Positions 1-11,962 of a stretch of 64,000 nt of DNA are shown one piece after another. Numbering within the stretch: the stretch's first letter is position 1; every line of letters begins with the position of its first letter. The notes under the pieces are model-generated. The model did not search any database. It was not told the DNA's origin and saw only the letters and a list, made by a program, of their open reading frames with translations. Source of the stretch: Acanthosepion pharaonis (lineage: Eukaryota; Mollusca; Cephalopoda; Sepiida; Sepiidae); NCBI GenBank assembly GCA_903632075.3, contig CAHIKZ030003474.1, positions 2,099,001-2,163,000 of the forward strand, given 5' to 3'. The position numbers were made by a program, and so were the translations under genes.

Positions 1-2280
1 ACACACGGTCAAGGATTGACGAGAGATTCAGATATAAACACGGTCAATATTTGCCTATAGATTTAAAAAACAACCAAAAAACAAATTTACACAACGAGAG
101 ATTCAATATAAAACACGGTCAAGGATTGCCTATAGATTTAAATATAAAAACAAAAATAGATTCAAATTTAAACACACGGTCAAGGATTGAAGATTTCAGA
201 TATAAACACGGTCAATATTTGCCTATAGATTTAAGTATAAAAACAACCAAAATAGATTCAAATTTAAACACACGGTCAAGGATTGACGAGAGATTCAGAT
301 ATAAACACGGTCAATATTTGCCTATAGATTTAAGTATAAAAACTACCAAAATAGATTCAAATTTAAAACACAATTAAAGAGATTCAGATATAAACACGGT
401 CAATATTTGCCTATAGATTTAAGTATAAAACAACCAAAATAGATTCAAATTTAAACACACGGTCAAGGATTGACGAGAGATTCAGATATAAATAAACGGT
501 CAATATTTGCCCAAGGATTGATAGGATTTAAGTATAAAAACAACCAAAATAGATTCAAATTTAAACACACGGTCAAGGATTTGAGTATAGAGAAAAAAAG
601 ATATAAACACGGTCAATATTTGCCTATAGATTTAAGTATAAAAACAACAAAATAGATTTAACTATAAAGATTCCAGATATAAACAATATTTGCCTATCAA
701 GGATTGACGAGAGATTCATAGATAAACACGGTCAATATAAAACTACCAAAATAGATTCAAATTTAAGTATAAAAACAACCAAATAGATTTAACTATAAAA
801 AACAAAAATAGATTCACGGTCAAGGATTTAATTCAGATATAAAACACGGTCAATATTTGCCTATAGATTTAAGTATAAAACTAACAAAATAGATTCAATA
901 TAAACATAAAATAGATTTAAGTATAAAAACAACCAAAATAGATTTAAATTTAAACAAGATTTAGATATAAACACGGTGTTTGCCTATAGATTTAAGTATA
1001 AAAACAACAAATAGATTTAACTAAAACAGTCAATATTTGCCTATAATTTATATAAAACAATTTAAAAAAGATTTAACTATAAACACGGTCAATGTTTGCC
1101 TATAGATTTAAGTATAAAAACAACCAAAATAGATTTAACTATAAACACGGTCAATGTTTGCCTATAGATTTAAGTATAAAAACAACCAAAACAACTATAA
1201 ACACATCAATGTGCCTATAGAATAACAAAAATAAACAGCAAAATAGATTTAACTATAAACACGGTCAATGTTTGCCTATAGGTCCCAGATATGTTTGCCT
1301 ATAGATTTAAGTATAAAAACAACCAAAATAGCGTAAACCAGCAATGGCAGACAAAAAAACAACAAAAGCAGTTTTTAACTATATAAAAACAACCAAAATA
1401 GATTTAACTATAAACACGGTCAATGTTTGCCTATAATTTAAATAAAAACAAGCAAAATAATTTAACTGATGAAACACGGCAATGTTTGCCTATAGATTTA
1501 GTATAAAACAACAAAATAGATTTCCACTCATGTTTGCCTATAATTAAGGCACCAGCAGCCAATCAAAGCTCTATAAGTATAAAAACAAATTGATTATCAG
1601 TCAATGTTTGCCTATAAGACAAAATAGATTTCTATAAACACGGTCACGGAATTTTAATTTTGAGATGCTCCATTTAACTATAAACACATAAATAGCTATA
1701 AAACTCAAAAAGATTTAACTTGTATTATTGTTTCCTTAGCTTGCTCAACCGACATAGATCCAAATAGAAACATGGATAGTGTTTTTAGAATCTCAAATAC
1801 CACTGTAGAATAACAATAATGATTTTTCTAGCGTCCAGCTGGCAAACAAAATAAAGAGATTCAAACCCTATAAACTAACTGATGAATCAACGGTATTTAA
1901 TAAATTTACCTATAGATTCAAAACTATAAACATGGAGCTCTCTCTCTAAGGTTGTTTATTCCTGTAGATCATTTATCTCTACAAATACAACCAATAGAGA
2001 TTTAAATATAAACACAAGGTCAATGTTTACCTATAGATTCAAATATAAACACACCCAAAATAGATTCAAATATAAACAGGGTCAGTATTTTTTATAGATT
2101 CAAGTATAAACACAAATAATATAGATTCAAATATAAGCACGGTCAATTTTTGCCTAGAGTTTCAGATATCAATATGGCCAGTTTTTGCCTATTGACTCAA
2201 GCATAAGCACAACCAATTTTTAATATAGACTCAAGTACAAATACATCCAATATTTACACTTAGTTTCAGGTATAATGAAA
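1..2280. repeat. decayed satellite, 60-100 bp units
   Basis: Recurring blocks such as TATAAACACGGTCAATATTT and GCCTATAGATTTAAGTATAA repeat about every 89-114 bases up to 0.65 kb and then about every 62-63 bases near 1.07-1.33 kb. Many units have lost internal pieces, so the array looks shredded, and it fades into AT-rich sequence after 1.6 kb. Open frames here (for example 51-377 and 470-655) only translate the repeat (KHGQYLPIDL) and are not genes. The array runs off the left edge. Confidence 0.85.
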
Positions 2281-2397
2281 CAAAGTGATTTTGAAATGAA
2301 GTAGCCCAACAAAGATTGACAGTTCGTAAAATCCACGAGTCACCCAATTTATACGAATGAAAAAGTATCTTCAAATACACTCATTGATAATTTTTTT

Positions 2398-3100
2398 AAT
2401 CATTTCACCCGAAGCAAGGCAATAAAGCCATTAAGACGCAAGGTCTTACTCAGGGTAAAAGAATAAGAGAAAAGAACAAAAACATTATTAAAGAGAGATA
2501 ACATTAAAACAAGAATTAAGGCAGAAAATAACGATTGACATTTCATCTAAATTTTTGAAAAATCAAAGTTGACCGGGAAGCCAGAAGCGAATTATACAAG
2601 CGAGAAGTGCGAGAGGAGAAACTGTCAGTATAGAAATTACGGTTATATCTCGCCATTTCAACAGTAAATTGATGAGACCGAACTGCCAATCTAGTACTGC
2701 ACTTAAATTCGTAAAGTCAAGGTAACAAAGAGGAAAGCTCATTAGAACAATCACCATGAAAATATTTATTAAAAAAAGACACTGGGAAGTTACGTTACGG
2801 GGGTGGGAAACTGACTGAAACCGAGATGCCAGTTTAGGACCAGTAACACTGTAGAGTCTTAACAATTTATTAAACTTTATTAAGTATCTTGAAATACATA
2901 GCAGAAATACCGGACCATATGTGACGGCAATATTCAATGCATGGACGAATGGTAGACTTATAAAAATGTAAGATAGATTCTGGCGATAAATGTTTCCTAG
3001 AACAACACGAGGAACCAAATTTCTTAGCAGCCGACTTAGCTATTCCTTCAATATAATCGCTCCACTTAATGACAGTCGAAAACAATTGCTACAGTTAACA
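2398..3100 (-). mobile_element. LINE-A copy, 5'-truncated, 3' end of reverse transcriptase
   Basis: The minus strand encodes, in broken frames, the C-terminal part of a non-LTR retrotransposon polymerase: KWSDYIEGIAKSAAKK, then YKSTIRPCIEYCRHIWSG, then later pieces of the thumb region. The 3' UTR ends on the left with the complement of TCATTTCACCC, the hallmark of this family here. Frameshifts separate the frames at 2563-3018 and 2870-3085, so the copy is dead. The overall character is CR1/Jockey-like; the exact clade cannot be set from this piece. Confidence 0.8.
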
Positions 3101-3359
3101 ACAGATTTTAGTTCACTTTTTTACATCGGCTGCCAATTTGACCTCATCGAACCGCCCAAACTTATTAAGACAGGTCATAAGCATATTTATCGAGTTGAGA
3201 ATTGATGACATCAATAAGGTCGTCGAAAAAAATTATGAACAGCGTTTGTCCAAAAATAAAGCCCTGGAGGAATCTTGCATTAATATAAAAAGATCTAGAA
3301 GAGTGGCAGTTCAAGATAACGTTCATTTCGCTGGTAACCATTTATTGATGTGGTAATCT
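3101..3359. other. no recognised feature
   Basis: Unique-looking sequence between two LINE relics. Two short overlapping frames exist but show no recognisable motif. Confidence 0.5.
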
Positions 3360-3790
3360 CTCAAGTTGATCCCTCTGGCTATGCCATGTCAGCTACATAC
3401 ACGGCAGCGGATATTTGAGGGTATGCTGTAGGAAGAAATTGCGACTGGTCCCAGACATGCAAGATGATCAGTCCTTCGTTACAAAGATGTTGGCAAACGT
3501 GACATGAAGACAGGCGGCAGGAACTCATTGGTCTCGGAAAGCAACACAGCAGATAGCATCATCTAGAGACCTGTTAGCATTCAGACCCTTAAGAAGAGTG
3601 CCACTGAGAAGAAAGGAGAGAGGGTAGACAGCAGTACCCATATAGCTAGATACAGTTTTTACACGCAGACATTGCAACGGAGGCTGCCGTTCCAAGATCA
3701 GGGGCTGAAACTCGACCACAGACTAGACCAACTCCCGGCGCATACACGCTTGAATTACCATACAGAAGGATGCCAATAATCAATAATAAT
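3360..3790 (+). mobile_element. LINE-C relic, C-terminal end
   Basis: The plus strand keeps a frame-broken match to the end of an RTE-like endonuclease/reverse transcriptase ORF. WLCHVSYIHGSGY resembles the family's WLGHVCRMxDxRIP, and EEIATGPRHAR followed by LRYKDVGKRDMKTGG resembles the GELxxGxRPxGRPxLRYKDVCKRDxK block. A more degraded stretch to about 3.79 kb would hold the final zinc-binding tail, but its Cys/His pattern is not intact. The family link is from memory of the motif. This is the only LINE-C copy seen in the window. Confidence 0.6.
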
Positions 3791-3879
3791 GACTGGACAC
3801 TGGATTTAGTAATAAAAGAAACTAATATTTAACTGAATGCAACATAAAAGCAGAGGAAAAACTCTCTTGGAGTTGAAGA

Positions 3880-4694
3880 AAAACTTGGCAAACAAGGACT
3901 TTCGTGTCCGTAATAAGAGGGAATTCCAAAAGTACAGTTTTCCCATAACACCGTTTTTGTTTTAAAACTACCTTCAGTCTTCGGCAATGTTTATGATTTT
4001 AAAAAGGTATGAATAGAATTGGAATAAAACCTAAGCATATGCTGAAAATGAATTCATATATTTTTCTTTGATCTTGAGAATTTACAACTAAAATATAAAA
4101 ACTATTTATTTATTTGATAGTTATAAATAATAAAGAATAATAAATAAATAAGAATAAATTTATAATTACAACGTTCTATGAATTAATACAATTAGAACTA
4201 ATGCAATACAAGATTTTTCATATACTAATTTATAAAGAAATAAATGTGAAAACAATGTTTATATATATAAATTTATAAACATTTACTAAATTATTAAAAT
4301 ATGTGAACCAACTATAAGGACATCCTTATTATTTACCATTTTATAAAGTTCGAATCGATTGGCAAATAGCCAATGTTTTTCCAACCATTTCAATAAAGAA
4401 TATAATAAATAGCGTAAATAAACAATCTAATAAATAGTGTTTATTATTTTTGTTGTCAATTCTCAAGAATAAATAAATTGCATGAATTCACTTTCATATG
4501 TTTAGGTTGTATTCCAATTCTAATAATCGCTTTTAAAAACAACGAACATTGCCGAAGAGTGAAGGTAGTTAAAAAAAAAACACCAAAAAAATAAACAAAA
4601 AAAAACATAAAAAACGGTGTTATGGGAAAAAACGTCCTTTTGACACTCCGTCTTATTGTGGGTACAAAAGTCCATATTTTCCCAAAATTTTAAA
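3880..4694. mobile_element. AT-rich element with ~250-bp inverted repeats
   Basis: The left arm (about 3880-4150) and right arm (about 4420-4694) are inverted copies. CCCATAACACCGTTTT, the complement of CTTCGGCAATG blocks, GAATTGGAATA and TCTTGAGAATT occur in mirrored order. Arms are perhaps 75-80% alike, so the element is old. There is no coding frame inside. A weak B-box-like AGTTCGAATCG lies in the centre at 4347-4357. It may be a non-autonomous DNA transposon or an old inverted SINE dimer; no clear target duplication is visible. Confidence 0.6.
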
Positions 4695-4708
4695 TGTAAG
4701 AGTTCAAA

Positions 4709-4825
4709 AGTGAATAAACACTTATTTTGCGTAAGAATGTTTAAGTCTCGAATTATTATCAGACATTACTAATATAAGAAGTAAATTTAATAATTAAATT
4801 ATAATATAACATTATAATATATATA

Positions 4826-4881
<56 letters not shown>

Positions 4882-5285
4882 ATATATATAATATATATAT
4901 ATATATTATATATATAATATTCAAGTAAAATATATTCAATATAGTATATTCAAATATATGTTCATATTGTAACTTAGAAAGGCTTACTAAATTAAAAATA
5001 ACCAACGATTAGTTTTGAAATGAAATGGTAATCTTTATAACATAAAAAAAATACAATACTCGCCAGCGGCGTGAAGTAGATAAATGACTGCTGGTGGTAG
5101 ACTACTTAGACAGCATATTACCCCCACTTACAATAGTGTCCAACCTATTTATGAAGATTGGGACATATCCATTAGTGTTCATAGGTACGCTATATAACTG
5201 TTCATCATAATATAATATATATATATAATCAAATATATGTTAAAATATAATAGATGTTCAAATATATATGTTCTCTATATATATG

Positions 5286-5339
<54 letters not shown>

Positions 5340-5424
5340 ATATATGTTCAAATATATGTACATAATATAATATATTCAAATATAATATATTCAAACATAA
5401 TATTCAAATATATATATTATATAA

Positions 5425-5463
<39 letters not shown>

Positions 5464-5560
5464 GTAATATAACATGTAAATTTAAATTTATAAACACTTA
5501 TTTTGCGTATGAATATTTAAGTTTTGAACTATTGTCAGACATTGCTAATATAACATTGCA
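4709..5560. repeat. AT microsatellites bracketed by a ~70-bp direct repeat
   Basis: (TA)n tracts at 4818-4913 and 5214-5462 are interrupted by short ATTCAAATATA units. A roughly 70-base block (CACTTATTTTGCGTA ... CAGACATT.CTAATATAA) occurs at about 4709-4780 and again at 5489-5556 in the same orientation. There is no gene; the YIYI frame at 5268-5462 is microsatellite. Confidence 0.75.
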
Positions 5561-5584
5561 ACAATGGAATGGATTTCTACTGCC

Positions 5585-5775
5585 TTCTTCAAGGTTTTCA
5601 GGTCTGAATTGTCTTCTTAGTTTGGTTGGCCTACCAAGGTTAGAGAACGCAGTCTGCCTTACTGTTTTTATTTATAGACGAGAAGAAATATACCCATGTC
5701 TTTTTACAAGGGCATTAGTGCGAAATGACTAAACACAGCTCTATCCATTTAACCGTTAGGCGATCGCACCCTCGA
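5585..5775 (-). mobile_element. SINE-1 copy, degraded
   Basis: Minus-strand copy of the tRNA-derived SINE-1. It keeps the middle block (complement of GCACTAATGCCC and of the TATTTATAG region) and ends on the right near a very decayed tRNA-like head. Recognised by comparison with cleaner copies at 10.1, 15.2 and 16.45 kb. Confidence 0.6.
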
Positions 5776-5997
5776 GAGGAAAACTGTCATGCCAATAATT
5801 TTTCTACCACCAGGAATTCATTGCTGATGTTAAGGTAAAACTAATTCAGAGATTTAGGTAAAAAAAAATACTCTGAAAAAAAAAAAAAGAAAAAAGAAAT
5901 GCCCTATCGGCTGGGTCTAGAAAACGCAGAATGCGTCTCCTGCAGAGATCTAAAACATCACCCTGAAAAGGGACCACTTACCAAGTCAATGCTTACG

Positions 5998-6085
5998 GAC
6001 GCAAGTATAAACACCCAATGTTTACCTATAGATCTAAATATAAACGCGACCAATGTTTACCTATAGATTTAAGTGTAAAAAATGA
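5998..6085. repeat. stray units of the left-edge satellite
   Basis: Two tandem partial units (TATAAACACCCAATGTTTAC, CCTATAGATTTAAGTGTAAA) match the array at 1-2280 although they lie 4 kb away, beyond several transposon relics. Confidence 0.75.
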
Positions 6086-6384
6086 TTTTGACATTAATTA
6101 ATCCTACATAGGTTGATATGTCAGAAAATCCCCTAAACCAAACAACCAATTATAAAAATACAACGAACAATAAAGAAGAACATACCATTGTCTCCATATT
6201 CACAGGACGACCAGTCGTTCGTTACAGACACGTTATAAACGCGATATGAAGGCAGACAACGGCTCAACAGGCAAGGTAACCGATCTAGCAGATTGTAATA
6301 ACTGGCACTTTAACGAGTGAGAAGAAAACCAATGAAAAGAGAGCGCATATGGCAGCTTACGACAGAGACAAAACGAGTAACATT

Positions 6385-6625
6385 CAGTTCCAAACTCGGT
6401 ATCTATGCTAATGACACGAATATTTACTCCTGTCTTAATAGTAAGTCTGATCGGTTCGATAGTCAAACTGGCAGCTGATCTCAAAGATGATCTACAATCT
6501 GTTGTTAACTGGGGTAAGTAATGGCTTGTTAATTTTAACGCCACCAAATCGAAAGAGACCCTTTCTCCCTTCTCGGACTGTTGCGTTAGATATTTCGAAG
6601 GTATTTGACAGGGAATAAACTACAG
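6385..6625 (+). pseudogene. LINE-A reverse transcriptase fragments, rearranged
   Basis: Encodes LGIYANDTNIYSCLNSKSD, the palm motif C region, with Asn in place of the first Asp of the catalytic DD pair, then a nonsense-broken stretch up to about 6550. A separate fragment at 6575-6625 encodes LDISKVFDRE, motif A, which should precede motif C. The order is therefore scrambled, by deletion or by two insertions. Confidence 0.75.
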
Positions 6626-6899
6626 AAGAACTCAAAATTGATCGCTGCATTTAAGTATTGAATTAATATTTAAGCTTTCCTTTTAAAAGTTCAACGATAA
6701 TTCTTCTGCTGCCACTCAATTTCAAAACATTGTGATGTACGTAGGTCTTTACTTTCCGTACAAACAATTATTTTTATTTCATGGGTGACTTTTGCTGATT
6801 TTCGCAATGAATTTCGATTATTCCCAAATTGGTTAAGCATCTCGTCGCCCTAAGTCTTCTTTCAGATAAATAATGTGGCTTTCGATTCGCTTCTTTTTC

Positions 6900-7500
6900 A
6901 CTTATGTTGATCCATTAACTATTGTTGCTAACAGTGTCTGTCAAACTTTAGATAAGAATGTTGAAGCTCGGACTATTTCGTTAGATATTTCGAAGCTATT
7001 TGACAGGGAATAGCATCCTGGTCTTCTTCACAAGTTGAAAGGACGAAATATTTTGAACTGATTCTATCTTTCTTATCAAACCGCGAAATGAAAGTTATCT
7101 TGAACGGCCATTCTTCTAGATCTTTTGGTAATAATGCAGGTGTCCGCCAAAGTTCTATATTTGAACCTACAATGTTCCTAATTTTCGTCAACAGCCTTCC
7201 TGATGTCTTTAGTTCTCAGTTCCGTATCTATGCTAATGACACAAATATTTACTCCTGTCTTAATAGTAAGTCTGATCTCTTCGATAAAGACAAAATGGCA
7301 GCTGATCTCAAAGATGATCTACAATCTGTTGTTAATTGGGGTAAGGAATGGCTTGTTAATTTTAATGCCTTCAAAACAAAAATGCTCTCTTTTAATCATC
7401 TGAGAGAAGCGTTTTTGCCTTCCATCAGCATGGCTGATGCTAACCTCCAGGAGAGTGACTCATTGCATTTTCTGCTGACATGAAGTGGAATGATTGCTAG
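6900..7500 (+). pseudogene. LINE-A reverse transcriptase palm domain
   Basis: Longest RT piece in the window. Motif A appears as LDISKLFDRE near 6.98-7.01 kb. From 7088 one frame carries NREMKVILNGHSSRSF, then NAGVRQSSIFEPTMFLIF (motif B, family NAGVPQGSxxGPTLFLIF), then IYANDTNIYSCL (motif C). LQSVVNWGKEWLVNFNA follows. The catalytic Asp codon is AAT (Asn) at 7235-7237, and a stop precedes 7088. The piece is dead and unlinked to the 3' ends. Confidence 0.85.
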
Positions 7501-7574
7501 GTTTGATCCTAATAAAATTGGTTCACTATGACGTGCAAGACAATTTTTCTTGCTCAAATCTATCTTACATAGTT

Positions 7575-7880
7575 TACTTCTCAACTCGGTATTTATAGTG
7601 ATGACACAGCTATTTACTCCTGTCTTAATAGTAAGTCTGGTCGGTCCGACAAAGTAAAAGTGGCAGATCCTCCCGAAAATGGCCTCCAATCAGTTGTTAA
7701 CTGGGACAGGAAATGGCTTGTTAATTTTAACGCCTTCAAAACGAAACTGTTATTTTTTTATCATCATAGAGAACAATTTTTCCCTCCATCATCATAGCCG
7801 ATGCTAACATCCAGGAGATCAACTCATTGCACTTTTTTGGGATTCACGTTTTCTACTGACAAGTAGCGTTAAATAATACT
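7575..7880 (+). pseudogene. LINE-A reverse transcriptase fragment with intact DD
   Basis: Third RT fragment, starting LGIYSDDTAIYSCLNSKS at about 7585, so both catalytic Asp codons (7600-7605) are kept, unlike the two fragments upstream. It then reads through the SVVNWDRKWLVNFNAFKTK region with frameshifts. Truncated at both ends. Confidence 0.8.
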
Positions 7881-8404
7881 CTAGCAGACTACTATTTTTT
7901 TTTAGAGAAGTGTATTTTCCTCTGACTTCGTCATTTTGAACTTTTAGGTCAGATACAGGTAAACAAAAGAAGTTGTTTTTGATTGGTTAAAAACTAGCGT
8001 GGGAGTGTTAGACAGAGAGAAAGTGATTTCAGGGAGTTAAGTTTTACACGTCGAAGAATGTAAACGGGTCATTTTCGTTTATGGAAACTGCTCTCCAGTA
8101 GGGTGGGATAGTAACCTCATTGATTAGTTAGAAGATATAGCAGTCGACGTGATTAATAAACTAGTAAGATTTAAAATCCTTTTTGCTGAAGTTCATTTTT
8201 TTTTTATCTCCGGACAAAACCAACGACCGGTCACCCTGCCGAGAGACGAAAGAAAAGAGGGAAAAGATACAACGTTATAGAATCGACCCCGTCTACCAAA
8301 AGACCCACACTTCCTCAGAACCGGGGGGCTATACAACAGTAAATCGATTATACTGAATCAATTGTTAGGTCTGCTGAATAGAAGGCTAGTACACTGTATT
8401 GTGC
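7881..8404. other. no recognised feature
   Basis: Mixed-composition spacer with no coding frame of note, no known repeat and no RNA gene visible. Confidence 0.5.
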
Positions 8405-8890
8405 CCGACAGTTTTCCGCCGGGATTCATCGTGCATATTTATAAATCTACCATTCATCTGCACATCGAATATTGCTGCTCGGTGGAGTAATGGATAGCGG
8501 TTCGGATTGAGGAATACGTGCTAATACCCTTGGGACATGTCTGAATCTTCATCTCTCCGAAGCTATAGGTAAATAGTCAGTTTCTCATAAACGCGATGTG
8601 GCTTCCCTCTGTCTTTTCTACAAATATTTTCATAGTAACAGTTATGACGAGCTATCTTCGTTGATGGCCCGACTATATGAATTTAAGCGTTCTACTAGAT
8701 TGGCATCTAGGTCCCACCCTTTTACTGTTGAAATAGTTAAATGTAACCATCACTTCTACTCCGGCAGTTTATTTTCTCACACTTTCCGCCAGTGAAATCC
8801 CCTTCCTCTTACTTGCTTCCCTGATAACTAAAATCTTCAAAAATTTAAATGCGACGCAAGATCCAAAGAAAGGTCTGTGATAATATCGGT
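8405..8890 (+). mobile_element. LINE-A copy interrupted by SINE-1
   Basis: Starts in HIYKSTIHLHIEYCC, then a SINE-1 piece lies at about 8465-8578, then the LINE resumes with the SHKRDVASLCLFYKYFHS block, followed by DELSSLMARLYEFKRSTRL and KCNHHFYSGSLFSHTFRQ. About 30 codons normally found between EYCC and the SHRRDV block are missing at the SINE, so the insertion came with a deletion. The frame at 8598-8795 is part of this relic. Confidence 0.8.
8465..8578 (+). mobile_element. SINE-1 fragment inside LINE-A
   Basis: Carries the tRNA-like start GGTGGAGTAATGGATAGCGG, box-A-like sequence and GGATTGAGGAATA, then jumps to GTGCTAATACCCTTGGGA. The B-box segment present in the 16.4-kb copy is deleted. 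Confidence 0.75.
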
Positions 8891-9335
8891 CCTGATCTGG
8901 CATTTCGACTTCAGTTACATTTACAGGAACGTGACGTGACTTCCTTCTATCTTTTCTATCAATAATTTCATGGCACTTGTTCTAATAAGCTCTCGACCGT
9001 ATGGATTTAAGCGTACTGCTAGATTAGTTACTAGGTTTTTTGTTTTATTCTTGAAAGACTTAGATGTAACCGTAAAATTCTATTCTATTAATTTCTTTTC
9101 TCGCACTTCTCACCTGTGTATCTCTATTCCTTTTTTTTTTTCTTCTCTGGCGCCTACAATCTTCAAAACGTTAAATGCAACGTCAATCTTCATCTTCTGT
9201 CTTCATGGATCCTGTTTCTTTTATTGTCCTTTCTCTTCCCTAACGTCTTCTGTTTCTTTTACAATCCCGGTAACCCCTTGCGTCTTAGTGCCATTAACGC
9301 CTTGCTTGGGTGAAATGATAAAAAAAGAAAATAAA
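8870..9335 (+). mobile_element. LINE-A copy, 5'-truncated
   Basis: Second of three tandem LINE-A tails. It begins at a diverged QRRICDNIGPDL-like block, continues through a strongly mutated EFKRTARLVTR region, and ends at the family 3' UTR (TTGGGTGAAATGATAAAA at about 9307-9324). The long frame at 8970-9557 runs through this copy into the next by chance. Confidence 0.75.
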
Positions 9336-9359
9336 TACACATTCGTAAATCTCCTCCTT

Positions 9360-9630
9360 ATTATATTGACCGCGTTAATTTCAGTCGAAATGGCTAACTG
9401 TAACCGTAATTTCTATTCTGATAGTTTCTTCTTTTGTACTTCTTACCTGTGGAAATCTCTTCCTCTGTTTTGCTTCCCGGCCACCTACAATTTTCAAAAA
9501 TTTAAATGCAACGTCAATCGCCATCTTCTATTATTTTATTTCCCTTTCTTCCATTAAGTCTTATTCTCTTCCACGACCAGTACCCCCCACCATGCTTGGG
9601 AAGAACTGATTTATAAAAGTTGTGATTAGA
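9360..9630 (+). mobile_element. LINE-A copy, 5'-truncated
   Basis: Third tail. Encodes VEMANCNRNFYSDSFFFCTS, then YLWKSLPLFCFPATYNFQ and KFKCNVNRHLL, then a 3' UTR ending near CTTGGGAAGAACTGATT. It starts only about 30 bases after the previous copy ends. Confidence 0.75.
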
Positions 9631-10029
9631 GCACTGTGTTCTCTCATGGTAAATCTATGGTAAATCGTCTGTGCTCTTGGGAGATTTTTTTTTCTTTATA
9701 TTGGGAGCAAATCCTTCGATAAGATTTGTTTATTTAAAAAGAACCAACGAAAAAGTCTTAGAGCGAAATAGTTATTTAAATTAGTTTACTGACGAGAGAT
9801 GTCGATTCTCACGGCGTACCCTATAAAAAAAATTAACATTAAATAACCCCCGGTCTGTTGAGCCGGCTTCGTCAAACGAACCAGTTGTCTCCGATCGAAA
9901 GCTAACCAAGCATAACAAACATCGTATTCATTCGGACATGCAAATCCGTAGTAGAGTTTTAGTGAGAATCCGGATTCACAAGCGCCCCCACCCCCAGCCT
10001 CATGTATATACACTTTTAGGATAGTGCGA
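9631..10029. other. no recognised feature
   Basis: No repeat or gene recognised. The 75-residue frame at 9786-10013 on the minus strand shows no family motif. Confidence 0.45.
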
Positions 10030-10265
10030 TTAGGTTTGAATTCAGAGTTGTCTTCTAAATTGGTTGCTACCCTATGCTATAGGACTCTGTCTGTCCTGCC
10101 ATTTTAACCATAGCTATGGGGGGGGGGGGCAGAAGAGATGGATTCATACCTTTCCAAAAACTATTAGTACGTAATGAATGTAATGAACTCGACTGGAATT
10201 CGAACTCGGCTCTCCGATTCCTTAATCCGAACCGCTAACCATTACTCAATCGCAAAATAACTCTA
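10030..10265 (-). mobile_element. SINE-1 copy
   Basis: Nearly complete minus-strand SINE-1. The complement of the B-box region (GAATTCGAACTCGGCTCTCC) and of the tRNA-like start (CCATTACTCAATCG) is on the right, and the body with a G10 run (about 10119-10128) is in the middle. Confidence 0.8.
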
Positions 10266-10329
10266 TGTACTAAAAACAATCAAAATCGACCATTACTATT
10301 GCGTAACGAGCTCTTTTAAAGAAAACGGG

Positions 10330-10605
10330 AAGAAAATTGCTGATACTAAAAACCAGAAAGAGACAGTTGAAATGTCTTGGACACATAGTGAAGAAAGAAG
10401 GCTTAGAGATTTTGGCACACAAAAGTTATACTGAAGACAAGATTGCAAATGGAAAGCATGAGTAACTTACCTAACGAGCTGCTGCAAATGGCTATCAGAA
10501 AAATAACTAGGGCGTATAGAGATATGAAGGATAGTAATGTGTGGAGAGCCATGACCGCCTACATCCTGAAGAGGAACGGCACATACAACGGAAGATATGT
10601 TTTAC
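10330..10605 (+). mobile_element. LINE-B copy, 3' end
   Basis: Broken frames read LKCLGHIVKKEGLEILAHKS, TYLTSCCKWLSEK and DSNVWRAMTAYILKRNGT. These match the end of the LINE-B ORF seen more clearly at 38.5 and 28.6 kb (LGHIMRxExLENLxLTG ... ATKDRxLWRAMIANxLKGH). The family is RTE-like by motif memory. Confidence 0.75.
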
Positions 10606-11515
10606 TAAGCTTAGCCCGTTCACAACAGGACACACGGCATTGGCTTGTTTGTGAGACATGCTTATTGATCTGCGCTCTACGACAAGCGTCCTAAATATCT
10701 GTTCACACACGGTTGTGTTTCTATGTTTATTACTACTTACCAATTTATGCCCACAAATGTTTATACGTAGTTCTGTTAGACAAACAACCGAATTAAAAAA
10801 AAAAAGCCGTTTGTTTGGAGAATTTGAAATCTACAAAAGTCTAGGTGGTTTGCTATTTGATTTCTGCAAAGTATTTGCCCGTCTTTCTGTTTTTCGTTTG
10901 CCATTTATCGTTTTGGGAAGGCATCAAGCACAAGCTTGTTTTGCACGACATTCGGTCTGTGCTAAATGTGAACAGTTGGCCGCACACAATGCAGTGCTCC
11001 ACTGAACGGAGATGAAATGAAGAACGATGAGAGACGAGTTGCAAGCGTTGAAGAAACAAGAAAAGAAGCCATAAGACGCCATCTTGAAGTTATACGTTTG
11101 AATTTCTGCAAACGCTATTCTACATTACCGACAACCAAACAATTTGTCTTTTTCCCCCTCTTCGTCTTCTTTTATTCTTTCTTATGTTAGCAGCATTGGT
11201 CGCGTAACAAGAGCATAAGTTCTTCACATTATTGAACGGAAAAAAATGATGCATTGGGCCAAATAATTTCGAAAGATATAATTTCGTAAAATTCTGTGTA
11301 AATACAGTTATTTTTTCAAAATCTTAAATACTTACAATTCATCACGCAGCGTGAATTTTAATGTGTATTTCCATGACAGAAACGATTTGTTATCGATGTG
11401 TAAGAAGCAGTTCCTTCTCTGTTATCAATAATAGAATGATTTGTATACTTTTATTGACATGACATTTTTTGTCAAATTATAAAAATTGAAAATATTTCGC
11501 TAATAGCGAAATGAC

Positions 11516-11518
<3 letters not shown>
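10606..11518. other. no recognised feature
   Basis: Low-to-moderate AT sequence. A plus-strand frame at 10658-11005 (115 codons) has no recognisable domain and an unconvincing composition, so it is not called a gene. Confidence 0.45.

Positions 11519-11962
<444 letters not shown>

Noticed and set aside
10658..11005. 115-codon plus-strand frame as a gene
   Set aside because: No recognisable domain, overlapping alternative frames, and it starts inside unclassified sequence next to a LINE-B end; left uncalled.
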